Below are positions 15,546-28,009 of a stretch of 64,000 nt of DNA, piece by piece. Source of the stretch: Siderastrea radians (lineage: Eukaryota; Cnidaria; Anthozoa; Scleractinia; Rhizangiidae); assembly GCA_964017195.1 (NCBI GenBank), contig OZ024892.1, positions 6,962,366 through 7,026,365 on the forward strand. The letters run 5' to 3'. The notes below the pieces were generated by a model. The model was not told where the DNA came from. It did no database searches and worked only from the letters and a program-made list of their open reading frames with translations. Positions within the stretch are counted from its first letter, which is position 1; every line of letters starts with the position of its first letter. A program made the translations under genes and the position numbers.

Positions 15546-15658
15546 AGAAACCAGATGAAAGCACCGTACTTGATAAGCCATTTGCTTGTTTCATCCAATG
15601 CATGTCCTAGACACAGGAAGACCTCTTAATTAAGAAAGGACTATCGTGTAGTACTGAC

Positions 15659-17100
15659 CTTTATCAGTCTTTGGTATAAGTACCCCCTGTTTGGAAGCCA
15701 ACTCATTGGGATAAGTTCAGCCATCGGCGTCACATAGTTCACAGTCTCTTTTGGAGTTTTCTTTACTCGGTCCCAGGTTTAAAGAAACACATCTCGGCTC
15801 CTGGTAACACTTAAACTGACACAGTTCCAGATCCAGGACTTCCACTGTAGTAACCACGTGATTAATCAATGCAACGCCATTGGTAGGCTCCTGGAACCAT
15901 AATTGGCGACAGTCACCTGAAAAATAAATAAAACAACAACAAAAAAACAAAAACAAAACAAAACAAAACAAAAAAAGTTCTTCGGAATTTTTTCCGTGTT
16001 ACCAGAAAGTTGCCTACACTGTTCCTTTAAAAGACATTAAAATTATTGCAAAAGGAAAATTTTCTGTAAAAGTTTTCCTAACAAGGTGCTGTGGAGATGA
16101 AATTCAAACTGTGGCTGGCGAGGGAATTTTTTTTATGTTGAATTGTAAACAGCAATAAATAATTGGTATATTGCGTTATCTGTTTTAGAAGGTTCCGTGT
16201 ATATGTACAGTATTTAGGAAAATACAAGATAGGCTGGGAATTACTGTTGAATTAGATCGTATGCACTAACTGTTGCAAGATTTATGTCTTGCGGCCGCCC
16301 TGTTTGCCGATGAATGACGAGTCGCAAATAGAGCTTTGTTGATGCTTTTTGCAAGAAAAAAAAATACGGTCTATTTTTGTTTTGTAGTCCGTCAAAGTAG
16401 GGGCTTGCATAAAAAGTTATTTTAAATATTGGTTTTTTGCTGATTTTTAACGATAACGTCACTCCAGTTTTAATCAGTATGTTCTTACTATAAAATAATG
16501 TTCCAGCTCCCTGCTCTAGGTTTAATGGTAGATGCAACCTCCACTTCATTGTTTTATTCAGTTTTTCAACAACAAAAAAATTGTACTTCTATTCTTGCCA
16601 GTACGAACTCTAGTACTATTGTAGCCCATGAAGTCAAAAACTCATGACCTCGAAAAGGAGATTAACAAAATAATTTTTTTTATACCCTTGTGGTCGATAC
16701 ACATCGGATGAACAAAATGCTACTGACACCCAGCCCGGCTGTGTGGAGTTACCGAACGGCTTAAGATCGACATGCACGGGCGTCCGATATCAAATATACG
16801 TGGGTCGTTACCGGGGTAAGAAGACGATGGGTATAAAAGAGGGTAAAAGTTATCCTCATTTATTGTTTGACAGTTCAAATTTAATCCATTTTGTTTGGCA
16901 TTGGTGCTACATGAAGGGCATTGCCATTTATCGTATTACAACGTCAGTGATCTTATTATAACAATACTACAGTTGCCTTTTAGTTAAATACGGAGCCCAT
17001 TCTTCATGCATCTAGGCTAAAAACGAAATGACTTACCAATGACTCCTTCCGATATCGCTACCAGAAATACTGGTAGGTAACAAGCCAGTCGAACACTGGT
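15659..17100 (-). pseudogene. Dead copy of the PAN-domain secreted protein gene
   Basis: The PAN exon at 15659-15916 reads DCRQLWFQEPTNG and ELCQFKCYQEPRCVSLNLG, as in the intact gene at 36386-36642. It is damaged in three ways: CGA changed to TGA after DADG, a one-base insertion in the GGGGGTACTT stretch near the 3' end, and in the signal-peptide exon (about 17037-17099) a six-base deletion removing the ATG. Splice-site sequences (GTAAGT donor, TTTTCAG acceptor) remain. It was left by the segmental duplication and is unlikely to make protein. Confidence 0.8.
16232..16830. other. Copy-A-specific insertion with an exon-like stretch
   Basis: Between GATAGGCTGGG and the sequence GGTAAAAGAGGGTAAAAG that follows directly in copy B, copy A carries about 600 extra bases. 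Within it, about 16690-16816 on the plus strand is open and encodes a Cys-containing segment (CGRYTSDEQ, PGCVELPNGLRSTCTGVRYQ) followed by GTAAGA, a possible donor. I do not recognise the family; it may be a stray exon carried by a repeat. Confidence 0.35.
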
Positions 17101-17954
17101 GTTTGCAAATTTTTTAAAGTCAAACATTTCCTGCGCCCTGTACTAATTTAAAACCGTCAGTAATGGTCGACGTTGGCTGAGAATAATGTTAGTTTCCTGC
17201 AGTTCTTCAGTCAGCAGTTTGTCTCCTGTGGAAACTAACCGCTGACCAAGGACTGATTAAAGACTGTTCTTGCGGTAGACCTGATTTCATCCAAACGAAT
17301 GTACATGACTAGATCGTTCGCGATCGTCCTGCTAGAGTTTCTACTGCCTTGTCTCCAGTCGTTCGCGATCGCTTAGGATATTATTGAGGAGAGCAGGGGG
17401 GGGGGGAGAAACGAGAAGGGGAGGAAGGGTGAAGCAAATGGCAAATTCTGCATCCAAGCCAGTAAACCAATAAATGGTGGCTTTTCCAGATATTCTCAGA
17501 CCGGTCCATGAGACCTTCAGAAGAAAGAAATTCGTCTGTCTGGAGCTGAATTGCTACAAGGAGATGTTGTTTTTCGGAGAAAATGGATAAGGTCATCATT
17601 TCGATCAGTTCATAAGAAGGAAGGTGAATGCCTAGGGTACTCGAGAAGGCACAACTTAAAACACAGGAACTCCGAGAAACTCCGCTCCGCTCGCCTTTTC
17701 TATCTTTTCAGGATTGAACAAGCACATTTTGGAGTACGTTTGCGGCCTTGGTCTTTAAGTAAACAGCAAAAAACAGGGTTAACCACACACATGAACTTCA
17801 AAGTATTAAGCCAGTGTCGCACGTACCGTCGATCAACAATTCTCCGTTCACTATATCATCTCATTTTCATTGACTCAACTGAACGTTTTTTCCTCCCTCT
17901 GCACTATAATAGCGAGTGAAACGAATCTCAAATTAATGGCGAACTTTCCTTTTC

Positions 17955-18030
17955 GTCAGCTCCTCAGTACAGCCCCCTCGGGCTTGCTTTCTAAGAAGCC
18001 TGAGGGGACAGTACTGGAGACAGAATAACT
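17955..18030. repeat. Imperfect hairpin conserved in both duplication copies
   Basis: The arm CTCAGTACAGCCCCCTCGGG with CTT is matched by AAGCCTGAGGGGACAGTACT downstream, around a short loop. The same hairpin is at about 39990-40065. It may be the end of an old inverted-repeat element. Confidence 0.6.
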
Positions 18031-18312
18031 TTTCTCTAGCTCAATCCTCGTGACTCCCTCAAGCCTGATGCTTTTTTCTGTTTTATTTCTCTCCGCTAGG
18101 TTTGAGTGCTTACTCGCTTCTCCCGATATAGTCTGGGTCCTAACCTGTATAGCAAGCGTTTCCTTAGGCCTTTCCGCATATACAAAACATTTTTCGGTTT
18201 CGGATCGCGGGCAGACATTTGAGGCAAGAGTAAAAAGAATAGGAGGTGGGGGAGGGCAGGGTGCGGGGAAGAGTTACCTTCACCTCTCCTCTTTCCCTCT
18301 CCTCCCATTCTT

Positions 18313-20939
18313 TTATTTGAACACAGCTCTAAGAATACCCTGCTTATGATAGTATATTCTCTCTTCTCTTGACAGACGTAAAGAGGGTTGTTGTTGTGGT
18401 GACTGACAGCTTCAGTTCTTTCGGGATTGAAGTTGAAAAAGAATAGAAGGACAGATTGAAAACAAAAAATATCAAGTTTTTCTCCATGGGAACCTCCGCT
18501 CGCGTGAATAAACCTGAGCTAGATGAACTGGCAGGAAACCATGTGACCATGTGACACTCATCAACTAATAGTAGATCTAAAGAATAATTCTTTCACTATG
18601 GATCAAGTGGAGCGGCTTGCTGAGGAAATTTGTAAAGCTGAATAGACCAGCCGGAACTCTGTTTATCCCTGAGGATGTTTTTTGACCTATCTGATGGGGT
18701 GTACTGTCTGGTTCTGCGAACCCTCACGCACCCAATTTTAAGAGTTTTGTTAAATTTTGAGAATATTATTAATGGGATTATTTCATGTCATACTTTATGT
18801 CATATTTAAGTTTAGGCCTTCATGGAATTGTCATTTTTGACCTATTTTTACATGTCTAGCAGCAAGGCTGTGCAACTTTACCAGAGTTGTACAGCCTTAC
18901 CAAAGTTACAATGAACCTGCATCAGAACTCGGAGCAAATGTATGTAATTAATGTCAAGAGTGCAAAAACTCGTACAAGCAAGTCTTGGTTGTTTTTGGTT
19001 TTACGTCAGATTGTTTTAGAATGTTGTGCGAGTTTTTTTTACTAGTCAGAGAGCTTAGTAAAGCAAAACCAAATCAAATGCGAATTGCTTTCGACACTCA
19101 ATTGAAAACTGCTCTACTACATACCATAAAGTTTGACTCATGGACTGCTAAACGTTCAACGAATCACCTTGGTAACAACCTTCAATCCACGTAGAAAAGT
19201 GAACGGTGTACGTAAACTTTGACAGCTGTGGACCGAGGTTGACTAAACCAAATAAACTCTTACAAACCTGATTGCTAGTGTACAGTTTTTCGAAATTATA
19301 TTTCATTTGTTTAGCATTTGTCTATTTCCTTACAATAACTAGCTATTTCTGTTGCCAGGACGCCTCTCACCCCACCCTAAGGGGCTAAACCCTTGGTAGT
19401 GGTCAATGCACCCTGTAACTAAAAGCCACAAGTTCCCCAGGGAGCCAGTGAATTATTTAAAACAGTTTTTTTAAATAAACAAGTTTTACAGCTTAAGTTC
19501 GCACAGTGCTACTCACTAGTTTAGCTTTTTTAAAAAATGTTTTTTTTTAATTGCCCTTTGGTTTAGTGCCCCGAGGTAGGGACAATTCAGCTCATGCAAA
19601 TTGACTCCTATCTCCTGACCCTGCTAGGGAGGGTGCCCCTTCGAACTTTGCTAGTAGAACGACGGTATCTTCAAATCTAGTAGGTAGGGTGCCCCTATCC
19701 CCTATGGGCACCCTCTTTCCATGTAAACGGGCCCTTAAACATTTTTTTAACACTAATTGATACTAATTCCTTTGACACTAATTCCTTTGGTGATGTGCAT
19801 TCTCTCTAACACGTTCAGCTTATTTTTTCCCCGAGCTAATGCACTTTTAAATGAGACAGGTTACATTCATTTGACTCTATTATACGCTTCCTTTGGAAGT
19901 TCAAAAAATAGGGAGAATTTAGTGGGTAAAAATCCTGATTCACATTTGCTGTAACAGCGAGGAACGTGTTTTTTCCGTAGGTGGCTGCTGAGTGTAGTAA
20001 GAATCATCTGAATCATAATGCACGAGGGATTTGACGTTGTTTGTTCCTCGTTTTTCAGAGTTTCCTTGTCTATTGTTTAAGATTTTGTTTTTGTCTCTGT
20101 GGGACACTTGTAAAGCATGCATTTTACTGCTACTTTTTTGTATCGCAGTGTTTTCCATAGGGAAATCGAAGCTTTATATTTGCATATGAATTTAGTTAAG
20201 CTTTAATACGAGAACCAGTATTGCGTTTCAAAATTTAAATCTTTACCCATAAATAAAGGTGAAATCACTGAGTAAAAATCATAAAACATTACATTGTGTT
20301 ATCTGCTATCACTACACAGCGTTTCCTCTCAATTAAGGAGTTGTTGTCTTATCTACACTACCGTGTATAATATAAACAGAAGGAAAAATTGGCTCAAAGG
20401 CTCCCATTCCACCCTCGATGTAGAGTGCAAACAGTTTTTCAGTGAAAGGTCAGTAAAAGAAGATTGTACACATTTGTGCAATTTTGTAAATAGTCAATTT
20501 TGTGAATAGCCGATTTTATCCAGTCATCTAGTCAAATTAGCGGCTGTTCATGCTTCTGAACAATTTTCACAACTAAATTGTACAAAATCTTACAAATTTG
20601 TTATTTGTATTTCACGGAAATACTGTTTGCCCTCTACTATTAAAAGGCTAACGAAAGAAATGTACTTCTGTAGTTTAAAAGCACATACCTTGTGGACTGC
20701 AGCCCTTCGTCGACAAACCCTTCGAAATTACAACATCGGAATCTGTGACGATCACGACAGATCACATAAGCGCGGTCAGCACTGGTAACAAGAGTAAAAT
20801 CAAATCCTGGGGGGTGGGGGCGGTCACGTTATCTTTTTATCGTGCTAACTTACTGCTACTGTCACCCAGTAAGGATACACTGAATTGTCAGTGTTTTCTT
20901 CTCAGATTTCTTCTCGCGTTCTCTCGAATACGCCAAGGA
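18313..20939. other. Host intergenic DNA, no gene seen
   Basis: No exon-like segment that I can support. It contains a small inverted repeat around 18865-18900 (GCTGTGCAACTTTACC with GTTGTACAGC) and short GGGTGCCCCT/AGGGGCACCC-type repeats at 19620-19720. Confidence 0.45.
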
Positions 20940-21170
20940 AAACAGCGCTTTAAAGTGCATATGAAGCAAAATTTGTTTTTGCACAGTTGTAAAATATATC
21001 TTTTGAAATGCACAATTCCAAAATTTGAGATGGCTATGACAAAAATTGCCGATTTTACAAGCGCTGAAAGTTGGGCAATTTTGCCTCGAAAAATGGTCAG
21101 AGGACTGGATCGAGTTTGTTGCGAATTTCCTTGGTTGTGACGTAATTTTGGGGACAGAAGTTTTGCTTAC
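20940..21170 (+). repeat. Dispersed repeat, plus-orientation copy
   Basis: TTTGTTTTTGCACAGTTGTA, CCGATTTTACAAGCGCTGAA and GTTGGGCAATTTTGCCTCG match, in reverse orientation, the segment at 24130-24290 (CCCAACTTTCAGCGCTCGTA). The two copies form a long-range inverted pair about 3 kb apart. Confidence 0.7.
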
Positions 21171-21217
21171 GCTCACTGATTTTATGTCATGAAGGAGGAT
21201 TTTTAGGAGAAAAACCA

Positions 21218-21437
21218 TGTCCAGTGATTCGGAAATGGGTAATATATGACTGAATCATCGAGCAGCCACGACGAAGAGGATATTGCAGAGAAGGAAAATC
21301 AAGATGTTGAGGTAATTTACGACCAAATTATCAGGACAAACCACTAGCCGAAGTTGAAGACGACAAAGGAAATCGAGAAGCTGATGTGGAAGGCCTTACG
21401 GCAGCAGTTAGAAGCAAGATACCGTAAAAGCATGGTA
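21218..21437 (+). pseudogene. Remnant of a P2X7-like multicopy gene
   Basis: ATG 21219 begins MSSDSEM but hits a stop after a few codons. Further on, in pieces, come an acidic serine-rich stretch with GTAATT after it, then YQDKPLAEVEDD and EGLTAAV, then after a one-base shift LEARYRKS before GTACGT. This order (acidic start, YQDEPLA-like, DGLTxAVLEAR-like) is that of the multicopy 'P2X purinoceptor 7-like' proteins of corals and anemones, as I remember them. Frames are broken, so this is a remnant; the family call is tentative. Confidence 0.4.
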
Positions 21438-22059
21438 CGTATAATTGCGAAGTATTTTCTTAACGTATACACGTCCTTGCTACTGGAACCCGGCTCTCGC
21501 TATATCGAGAGGCAGCGCCCTAAAATTATGATATCTGTATTGAATTGTCATCGCTCTCGTCGCGTTACCTCAAATTATTTTTTCCTTCTACAATGCAGTC
21601 CCGAACAGAAAGGTGCTGCTGATAAGTTGCTCAATCTTCTTCTTATTGGGTCAATGAAGTATAAGACAGAAAGTTTTGGTCTGTTTATATCTTTCTCACG
21701 TATGCACTCCATGGGTGCCCAATAAGGGGTGAGCTGTATGCGCATCAGTCAGTCCAATCAGGTTTAGTGAGATGGACTGTTTCTCCACTGTTTGTAAAAC
21801 AGATAAAATTTATCCTAAAGTTTTAATTAAAAAGAAGTTCACATAGGCATTCTAATCATGCATTTGCTATTTGCGCAACATCATTGACTCTGTGGAATGC
21901 CAATTTCTGGAACCTTTAAGGGAAAGAGAAAAGGGATTTTGAATATCAGGTTAAAATTGCAGTGGAACAAATTAAAGGGAAATGACCTTTGGTCTGAGTT
22001 ATAAGCCTTGGGGGGGGGGGGGGGGCTTATACAGGGATGTGCCGCTTGACAGGGTATGG

Positions 22060-22235
22060 TTTCTGGCCTCTTTGTCCTAAACAGGGTAGATAATTTTTTG
22101 TGTCTGTCCTGAACAGTGTGTATTTTTGGTCATTTGTCCTAAGCAAGGACCTAAAATGAAGGGTATTGTCCTAAACAGGGTAGGTATTTTTGGGGTTTTC
22201 TTGTCCTAAACCGGGTCAGGGTTTCAAACCCTCAG
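22060..22235. repeat. Degenerate short tandem repeat (TTGTCCTAAACAGGGTA type)
   Basis: Four loose units of roughly 40 bases, each with TGTCCTAAACAGGGTAG or a variant followed by a T-rich TATTTTTGG tract. A run of 14 G precedes the region near 22011. Confidence 0.7.
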
Positions 22236-24129
22236 CAGCAGCCCTATGCCCAAACATGGGTGAAGTGCCCCCCGGGGTTATGAGGAGGTTTGCTAAATCA
22301 AGGATCTGATAAATCTGGATTCCACTGTAATTTGACTGATGGGAGACCAGTTGGGGGTAATTCTGCTCGTAATTTCAAATCAATCCCAACTACTCATTTG
22401 GCCAATTTCAAATTGCTTGTCCGATGACTTCCTGAACTGTACTGCACTCAGTCCAATCACCATTACGTACTACATACTACCCTTAGGATACATATCCAGT
22501 TATGCTGCTCTTTCATGCACATTTATTGAGATTACATCTTTGTTTTTCATGGCATTCAGTTTTATTTTTAGATCTGATAATGAAACTTGAGAAGAGGGAA
22601 CGATCATTATGATGCTGAATGAAACCCATCAGTACTGTCTGAATTAAACAGATCATTTATTTTTACAATATTATTATTAAACTTCTGATTCAGAGGATAA
22701 CTAGAGTCTCTCAAACCAGTCAAGTAATGAACATTTTCGCTGGGCCGCTTCTTGTAGTTGACAACCCCCCCCCCCCGCCCCCACTCCACACACAGACACA
22801 CCCTTGTTAGAGACTGGACTTTTTGCCATATTCTCACCTACTATGCAAGTCATTGTATCATTTGTGTTAACTGAGACCACTGCAAACAACTACTCAAACC
22901 ATAACTGTACAATGTATATTCACACGCTGAAAATATATCCCACTGCACACAGTGGTATCCAAAAGTACTTATTTAAAACAATTGAAATGACAGTAAGCAA
23001 TGAAACAACAATGGTGAACTGCTGGCTTGGCTTGGCTTGTGTATCAAGGAAGTGGTGCGCACATGGTAAAATACCAAACTAAATTTGACAAAGTAAGAAC
23101 AACAATTTTCTAATGTTGACGAAAATAACAAAACATGAATGTAATAATGACAGTATTTATGTTGCTTGGCAGCTTGTCCTGGTATGACCCGGTTTTGCAT
23201 TTGGACAGTTCTGAGGTTTTTGAGCTGTTCTGGTGCCAGTGATTGTTCTCTCAACAGAAACAGTATTGCTCTGCTGCAATACCTCTTGCTCTGCACATGA
23301 ATCAGAAAACAACAATAACTATTGTACATATTCTGTTTGTTCAGGTGGTTTCAGAGAAATTAAATAGGAGATGAATTAATGTCAGATCACTCTGAGAACA
23401 AAAAAAAAAAAGGACTGTAGTGACAACTGAACAAGAGGAGAATTTGCATGTTGGTGCCAAGGCTTTTGTTAGAAAAGCACATAATCTGTCATAGTAAAGG
23501 AATCCCATACGAGCACCATCCTTTATAACACGGGTTATAATGAACACAACGAATGATGTATGGCTGTGCTTTTGTATGTATCAACCGGTAGGGTGGGCTT
23601 AGCTTACCAAACAATATCAGTTTATACCATCGAATACATGTGCTGCGTAACTGATCAAACATACAAGTCTTAATATCACAAATATTTGGCTTACTTGTCT
23701 TTTCGTTCGATTACTGGGAACTTCTTCTGGTGCTGCAGGAACAACAGTATCCCTCGTGGGCTCAGCGGTCCTCTTTATATAACCTCGGATCTTTACTCTC
23801 CCACTCTGCTCGATTGTATCAATCACCGATCATTTGTACTCGTAGCAATCGTCCTCGAAGTGCACCGAGCAGAGCGCAGTGCACTTGGGATCTTTAAAGT
23901 CGGGCCGGTGTTTTCGAACAAATTTGACCCCCTTTGCCCTCGCAACCAGATCAGTTGGCAACTAATGCATTCTAAATCCCTTTTTCCTCGTGATTTTCAC
24001 AACTTCGACCGTTACGGGCGCGAGGAACGCAATATCTCCCTCCTGTTTCTCTCTTTCCGCCATATTGGATTGCCAGTTTGTGTACCCAAAATGACATCAC
24101 AGGTTGTTGACACGTGGTATTTTGGCCGC
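22236..24129. other. Host intergenic DNA, no firm gene
   Basis: A C-rich run sits near 22768. The minus-strand stretch 23690-23826 is open and ends in a possible donor (CAAGTAAGC) but has no ATG and no family likeness. At 24062 the minus strand has ATGGCGGAAAGAGAGAAAC opening a 33-codon frame that resembles a gene start but leads nowhere. Confidence 0.4.
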
Positions 24130-24290
24130 GCGATTTGAATGCCATTTTTCGGGGCAAAATAGCCCAACTTTCAGCGCTCGTAAAATCGCCAATTTTTATC
24201 CTAGACATCTCAAACTTTGGAATCCTATATTTCAAAGGGTAAATTTTATAATTATGTAAAAACAAATTTGGCTTCTTATGAACTTTAAGC
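24130..24290 (-). repeat. Dispersed repeat, minus-orientation copy
   Basis: Reverse-oriented relative of 20940-21170, sharing the block around CAACTTTCAGCGCTCGTAAA and the A/T-rich tail. Confidence 0.65.
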
Positions 24291-24735
24291 TGTATTTAGT
24301 CAGATACAAATACTGTGCATTGTGCTGGAGTTTTCCATGCGTTTTCTTTGCCTTTTGTAAATCTTCTAAAATCAAAATTGAGAGCTTGCCAAAATCTTGT
24401 AACCACTTTTCTAAAACTGGGTTAATGTTCTCGATTGTGGAAATAAGCGCTTATTACGACTTTTCCTTGCACGCAAACTTGAAATACTCGTCATTTGCAA
24501 ACGAGCAAGTGCTTTATAAAAGAACTACTGTGCCAAATTTGGAATTCAAACTATTTCCAAATCTGTTTCTTGCCCCCTCCCCCTTAACTGGGGACAAAAA
24601 GCCAAGCATGCGAACCCTGAAAGTACAGAACGCATTGTGACCACCCAAAAAAACCTTTGGTAGCTAGAATGGGGTGAGGTGTATTCTTACAACAAGGCTG
24701 TATAATAACAACTTAAGGTAATAGATACAGTTAAA

Positions 24736-25075
24736 GTTCTCGTAAGCGACCACCTCGGGAATTCAGAAAAGTGTTCGCACCTAAGGTTGGTCACTTACGA
24801 GAATCGGTTCTCAAGGCGACCACGGAATGAAACAATAGAGGGTGGTCGCTTGCCAGAAATTTTAGCAAAAAAACTTAGAAAATGTTAATGGTTACTAGTA
24901 ATAAAACCATTGTAGCTGAATAGCATGAATCGTTAATCCACTGGTCAAGCATCTACACAGATCAAAAACTTCTTAGAGTCTGTTATTCAGATGAGTGGTC
25001 GCTTACGAGACTTGAAAACAAAGGAAAATACCAGTCGTTAATCCACTAAAGTGGTCGCAGTCGCTTACGAGAGCT
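24736..25075. mobile_element. MITE-like element with CTCGTAAGCGACCAC ends
   Basis: The left end TTCTCGTAAGCGACCACC is mirrored at the right by GTGGTCGCAGTCGCTTACGA. Internal copies of GGTCGCTTACGAGA occur at about 24800 and 25000. No coding capacity. Confidence 0.65.
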
Positions 25076-25294
25076 CATTATTAATTACCGTGTTTTAATT
25101 TAAGCAGGAGGGTTGCTGTTCTAGTCCGGAGCTTTTCATGTGCGAGGAATAGGCGCCTATTTTTATTTTCTGACCCAAACATCGACGAAATCCTTACGAC
25201 GTGGCCCCTTTTAAAAGTTAGTGTTAATATGATCAAACGAGCAGGACTTAATTTTCACACTGGTATTTGACTAACAGATATTTAAAAATTTTAG

Positions 25295-25547
25295 GACAAG
25301 GATCTCCATCGAAGAACGAATTACTTGGCTTCAGGTCACAACTGGTTTTACCATGGCACTTGGCCTGCACCCGAGCGAGAGAGGTCTGGGCACGGCAGTT
25401 AGTCTGGCTCTGATAATCGTACTTGTTGTGTGGACACGTGTGGTTATCCAGTCTTCCAAAGTTAGCGAACGTGACTTGTATCTTCCCTTCGTTGCTGCAT
25501 GTTATGGACTTTTCCTCGTTCTCGCATATTATGGCCGTCTTTGTTAG
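25295..25547 (+). CDS. Possible last exon of a small membrane protein
   Basis: An acceptor-like TTTAAAAATTTTAG ends at 25294, followed by an open frame (phase 1) to the stop at 25547, about 84 codons. It encodes RISIEERITWLQVTTG, then MALGLHPSERGLGTAVSLAL with a hydrophobic helix (LALIIVLVVW) and a second one (FVAACYGLFLVLAYY) near the C-terminus. Two helices and conserved-looking spacing suggest an integral membrane protein. I could not find upstream exons, and the family is unknown to me. Confidence 0.35.
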
Positions 25548-25984
25548 TGCTGTCGTACAGAATGGTACAGAGCATTAGATCCATTAGAGAATAAGAAATA
25601 ATTATCTATTTGAGTATGATTTCACCCGAGTCTTGTTTAAGGTAGAAGATCATGGCACCAAAAGAGGCTAGTGTACTGACAATGATTTCGTTTACTATTA
25701 AATTGCATCTGACCGTCAGCAAAATGTTAATGTAAAATTACCCCAAACGTCAGGCTTACATTTCTAGTTCGCGGATAACAATTATGGAAAATCGGCCATT
25801 TGACGTTTCACGCCACAAAGTGGACTCATGAAAATACCCTATGCCGTCCGCTTCATGGAAGTCCTGATATTTTTAACATTTGTTACAAATGAACAACAGT
25901 TGGTCGCAACAGTCAAGTTGACAAACAATTGTTAAACCGTATGCGTGACTGTCAATGGCTTCTCTTTATCGTCAATTGTTAAGG

Positions 25985-26260
25985 ACGGTGCCTCCTAATA
26001 CAGATGTCTTTTTGCAAAGGTTATGACTAAAGGGAAAAAAGTAGATCTTAGCAAGGAATCATAAAAGAAAAATGTGGGTAACCACGCATTTTTCAGAGAT
26101 AATTAAGCAACCACAGGAGCCATAATCGGGGACGGAGACCGTAAGCGCGGGGTCCACGCGGCCCCATCGAAAAAGACAAATGTGCTATTTTTAGAAAAAA
26201 TTGCGCCACCCTCAACGTCATAAACGCGCGTGGCTACACGCAAATTTGCTTGGTTATAAT
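25985..26260 (+). repeat. Dispersed repeat starting GGACGGTGCCTC
   Basis: Shares AGATCTTAGCAAGG, GTAACCACGCATTTTTCAGA and ATTTTTAGAAAAAATTGCG with 35185-35590 in the opposite orientation. It is a non-coding family member. Confidence 0.75.
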
Positions 26261-26685
26261 TATTTGATATCCGGTATGCCCGAGTACACAATTGTTTTTA
26301 TTATTAAAAACGCAATCACTAATTGCTATAAAATCAAGAAAGAGAAAAAAAGGGAGAGAAACTCCGAGATAAAAGGGAACAAGAATCGATCGCGATCACA
26401 TGACTGACGGAAAAAGGGGCCAAAACCTTGCGAAGTGTTGCAGCGTTTCTTTGCGGAGCTGAATGAATCAATGAAACTGCTCCAAAGTGAACGTACAAGC
26501 ACAAGGTCTGGGAAAAATCTCCCAATTATGGGCTCTGAAATGTGGTACGTGTTTGATTTTTCCTGAAAATTGTTGTAATCGTCGTTCAAAGCGGATTGAA
26601 GCTGTACGATCTCACCGTTATGGCTGCGGGAGTTCAAATGAACGAGTTTGAAATCGCTCCGTTCGCACAACGCTGACAACGGAGC

Positions 26686-27460
26686 CATCATGTGTTTGTT
26701 TGATCGAACTGAAGACAGGATTCAGTTAATATTTAAACTTGAACGATAATTACTATGCAGCTCACGGAAACAAGACTACGGAGGTGAGGAACATTAGAAT
26801 TCACCATCTTACTTTTTAAACGCAAACCACAAAACGCAGTTTTTCTTAGTTTTGAGCCCGCCGACGGAATGGTAAAAATAACACTCAAACAACTGTGAAA
26901 GCGATTCAAGGTATTTCACATGGCATCCGACTTGTGTCTAAATGTCTGGAGCTGCTCAAGGGAACACAGATAGAGCCACAACGAGTACAGGTAAACCAGT
27001 GTCGATTTTGTGTGGTATAGCCAAAAAATGTCGCCTTTTCTGGTACTGGATTTGTTCAATGCTTGTCGTTCAGACTGTTGCATGATTTTTGTACTGACTC
27101 GCCGTAAAAAGTGTGACAATTTTTATTAAATGCTTCTTTCCAATTTTACTGTGCTTTATTGTGTCTTGTCTCGATATTTCGGAGTCAAAGCCTTCCGTAT
27201 GAAACCTGCTGTTTGTGAAATTTTAAGAACAAGTGATTGACTGGACGATGAAAAAAATTGTAAACAAAGCGCTAAATGCTTAAAATTCTATTTCTACAGT
27301 TTCTTTTCGTCCTAAGAAATCAAGCACTCTGAAACAACTTAGATTTGTGTCTCAGTGACGTTCAGTCGTAATTTCTTCTTAATTTTGCTTCGATACAAAG
27401 TGATTTTTCTCGCCGGGTTGCTGGCAGAGAAAAATAATTAAGCTCACTCTGTCGTTGAAA
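26686..27460 (+). repeat. Dispersed host repeat, copy 2 (uninterrupted target)
   Basis: Homologous to 13120-14040. Here the sequence just upstream (ACAACGGAGCCATCATGTG) runs straight into the repeat body with no Polinton, so this copy represents the empty site. Confidence 0.75.
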
Positions 27461-28009
27461 CCCTTGCCACATCCACTGCGCTATGTATCCCTTCTAGGTT
27501 CGTAAATTGCCCAGAAAGTAATATTAAGTACTAGGGCAGCATGGAGTTTCACTTCATCTTTCTCCTTCTCATCGACGGAAGTAGCTTTTTTCTCTTGGTG
27601 TTTTTCCAGTTCTCTATTTTGTCGACGATTGATAACGCACCACGAGAGCATTTGATTGAAAACAAGGCGCACTTTTCACTATTCTTGGTCTTCATTATAA
27701 ACATTTCGGCCATTTCGGTAAAGGCGTGCATTATTTCATTATTTTCTTTGCTGACTCGGTATTTGAATATATGTTACTATTTTTCTTGCAGTGAAGAAAG
27801 TGACAATGATTTATCAGTGCGTTACTTTTCTTCAGTACGTGCTTGGAAAATCATTTTACAGTCTTTGCGGCTGCCCTTCAATCTCTGTACGTCCTCAGAG
27901 GAAATATATATTCGAGATGTATTTTCCCTTTTTCTGCCTGATTCACCTTCAACTGATTTTTTCGTAGTTGGACGCCATTTTTGCCCGTAAAACGTTTCTT
28001 CCGTCTAAA
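27461..28009. other. Host intergenic DNA with an unsupported ORF
   Basis: A 149-codon plus-strand frame at 27541-27990 is very rich in Phe, Leu, Ile and Ser, typical of chance reading of T-rich DNA. No homologous family is recognised. Confidence 0.4.

Larger units (their letters stand above)
15190..18312. repeat. Segmental duplication, copy A
   Basis: Similar in order and orientation to 35850-40365: minisatellite, PAN exon, intron, signal-peptide exon, then a shared flank ending in GGAGGTGGGGGAGGGCAGGG and CCTCCCATTC. The copies part company at about 18312 and 40365. Copy A lacks the EGF exon and has a roughly 600-bp extra segment (16232-16830). Confidence 0.85.

Noticed and set aside
15117..15603. 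Minus-strand ORFs rich in Trp, Asp and Gln repeats
   Set aside because: They translate the 66-67 bp minisatellite and the frame is kept only by repetition.
23617..23826. Minus-strand ORF with an exon-like end
   Set aside because: Begins at GTG after a stop, no acceptor upstream, no recognised family.
27541..27990. 149-codon ORF
   Set aside because: Composition is that of T-rich DNA read by chance (Phe, Leu, Ser); no domain or splice context.
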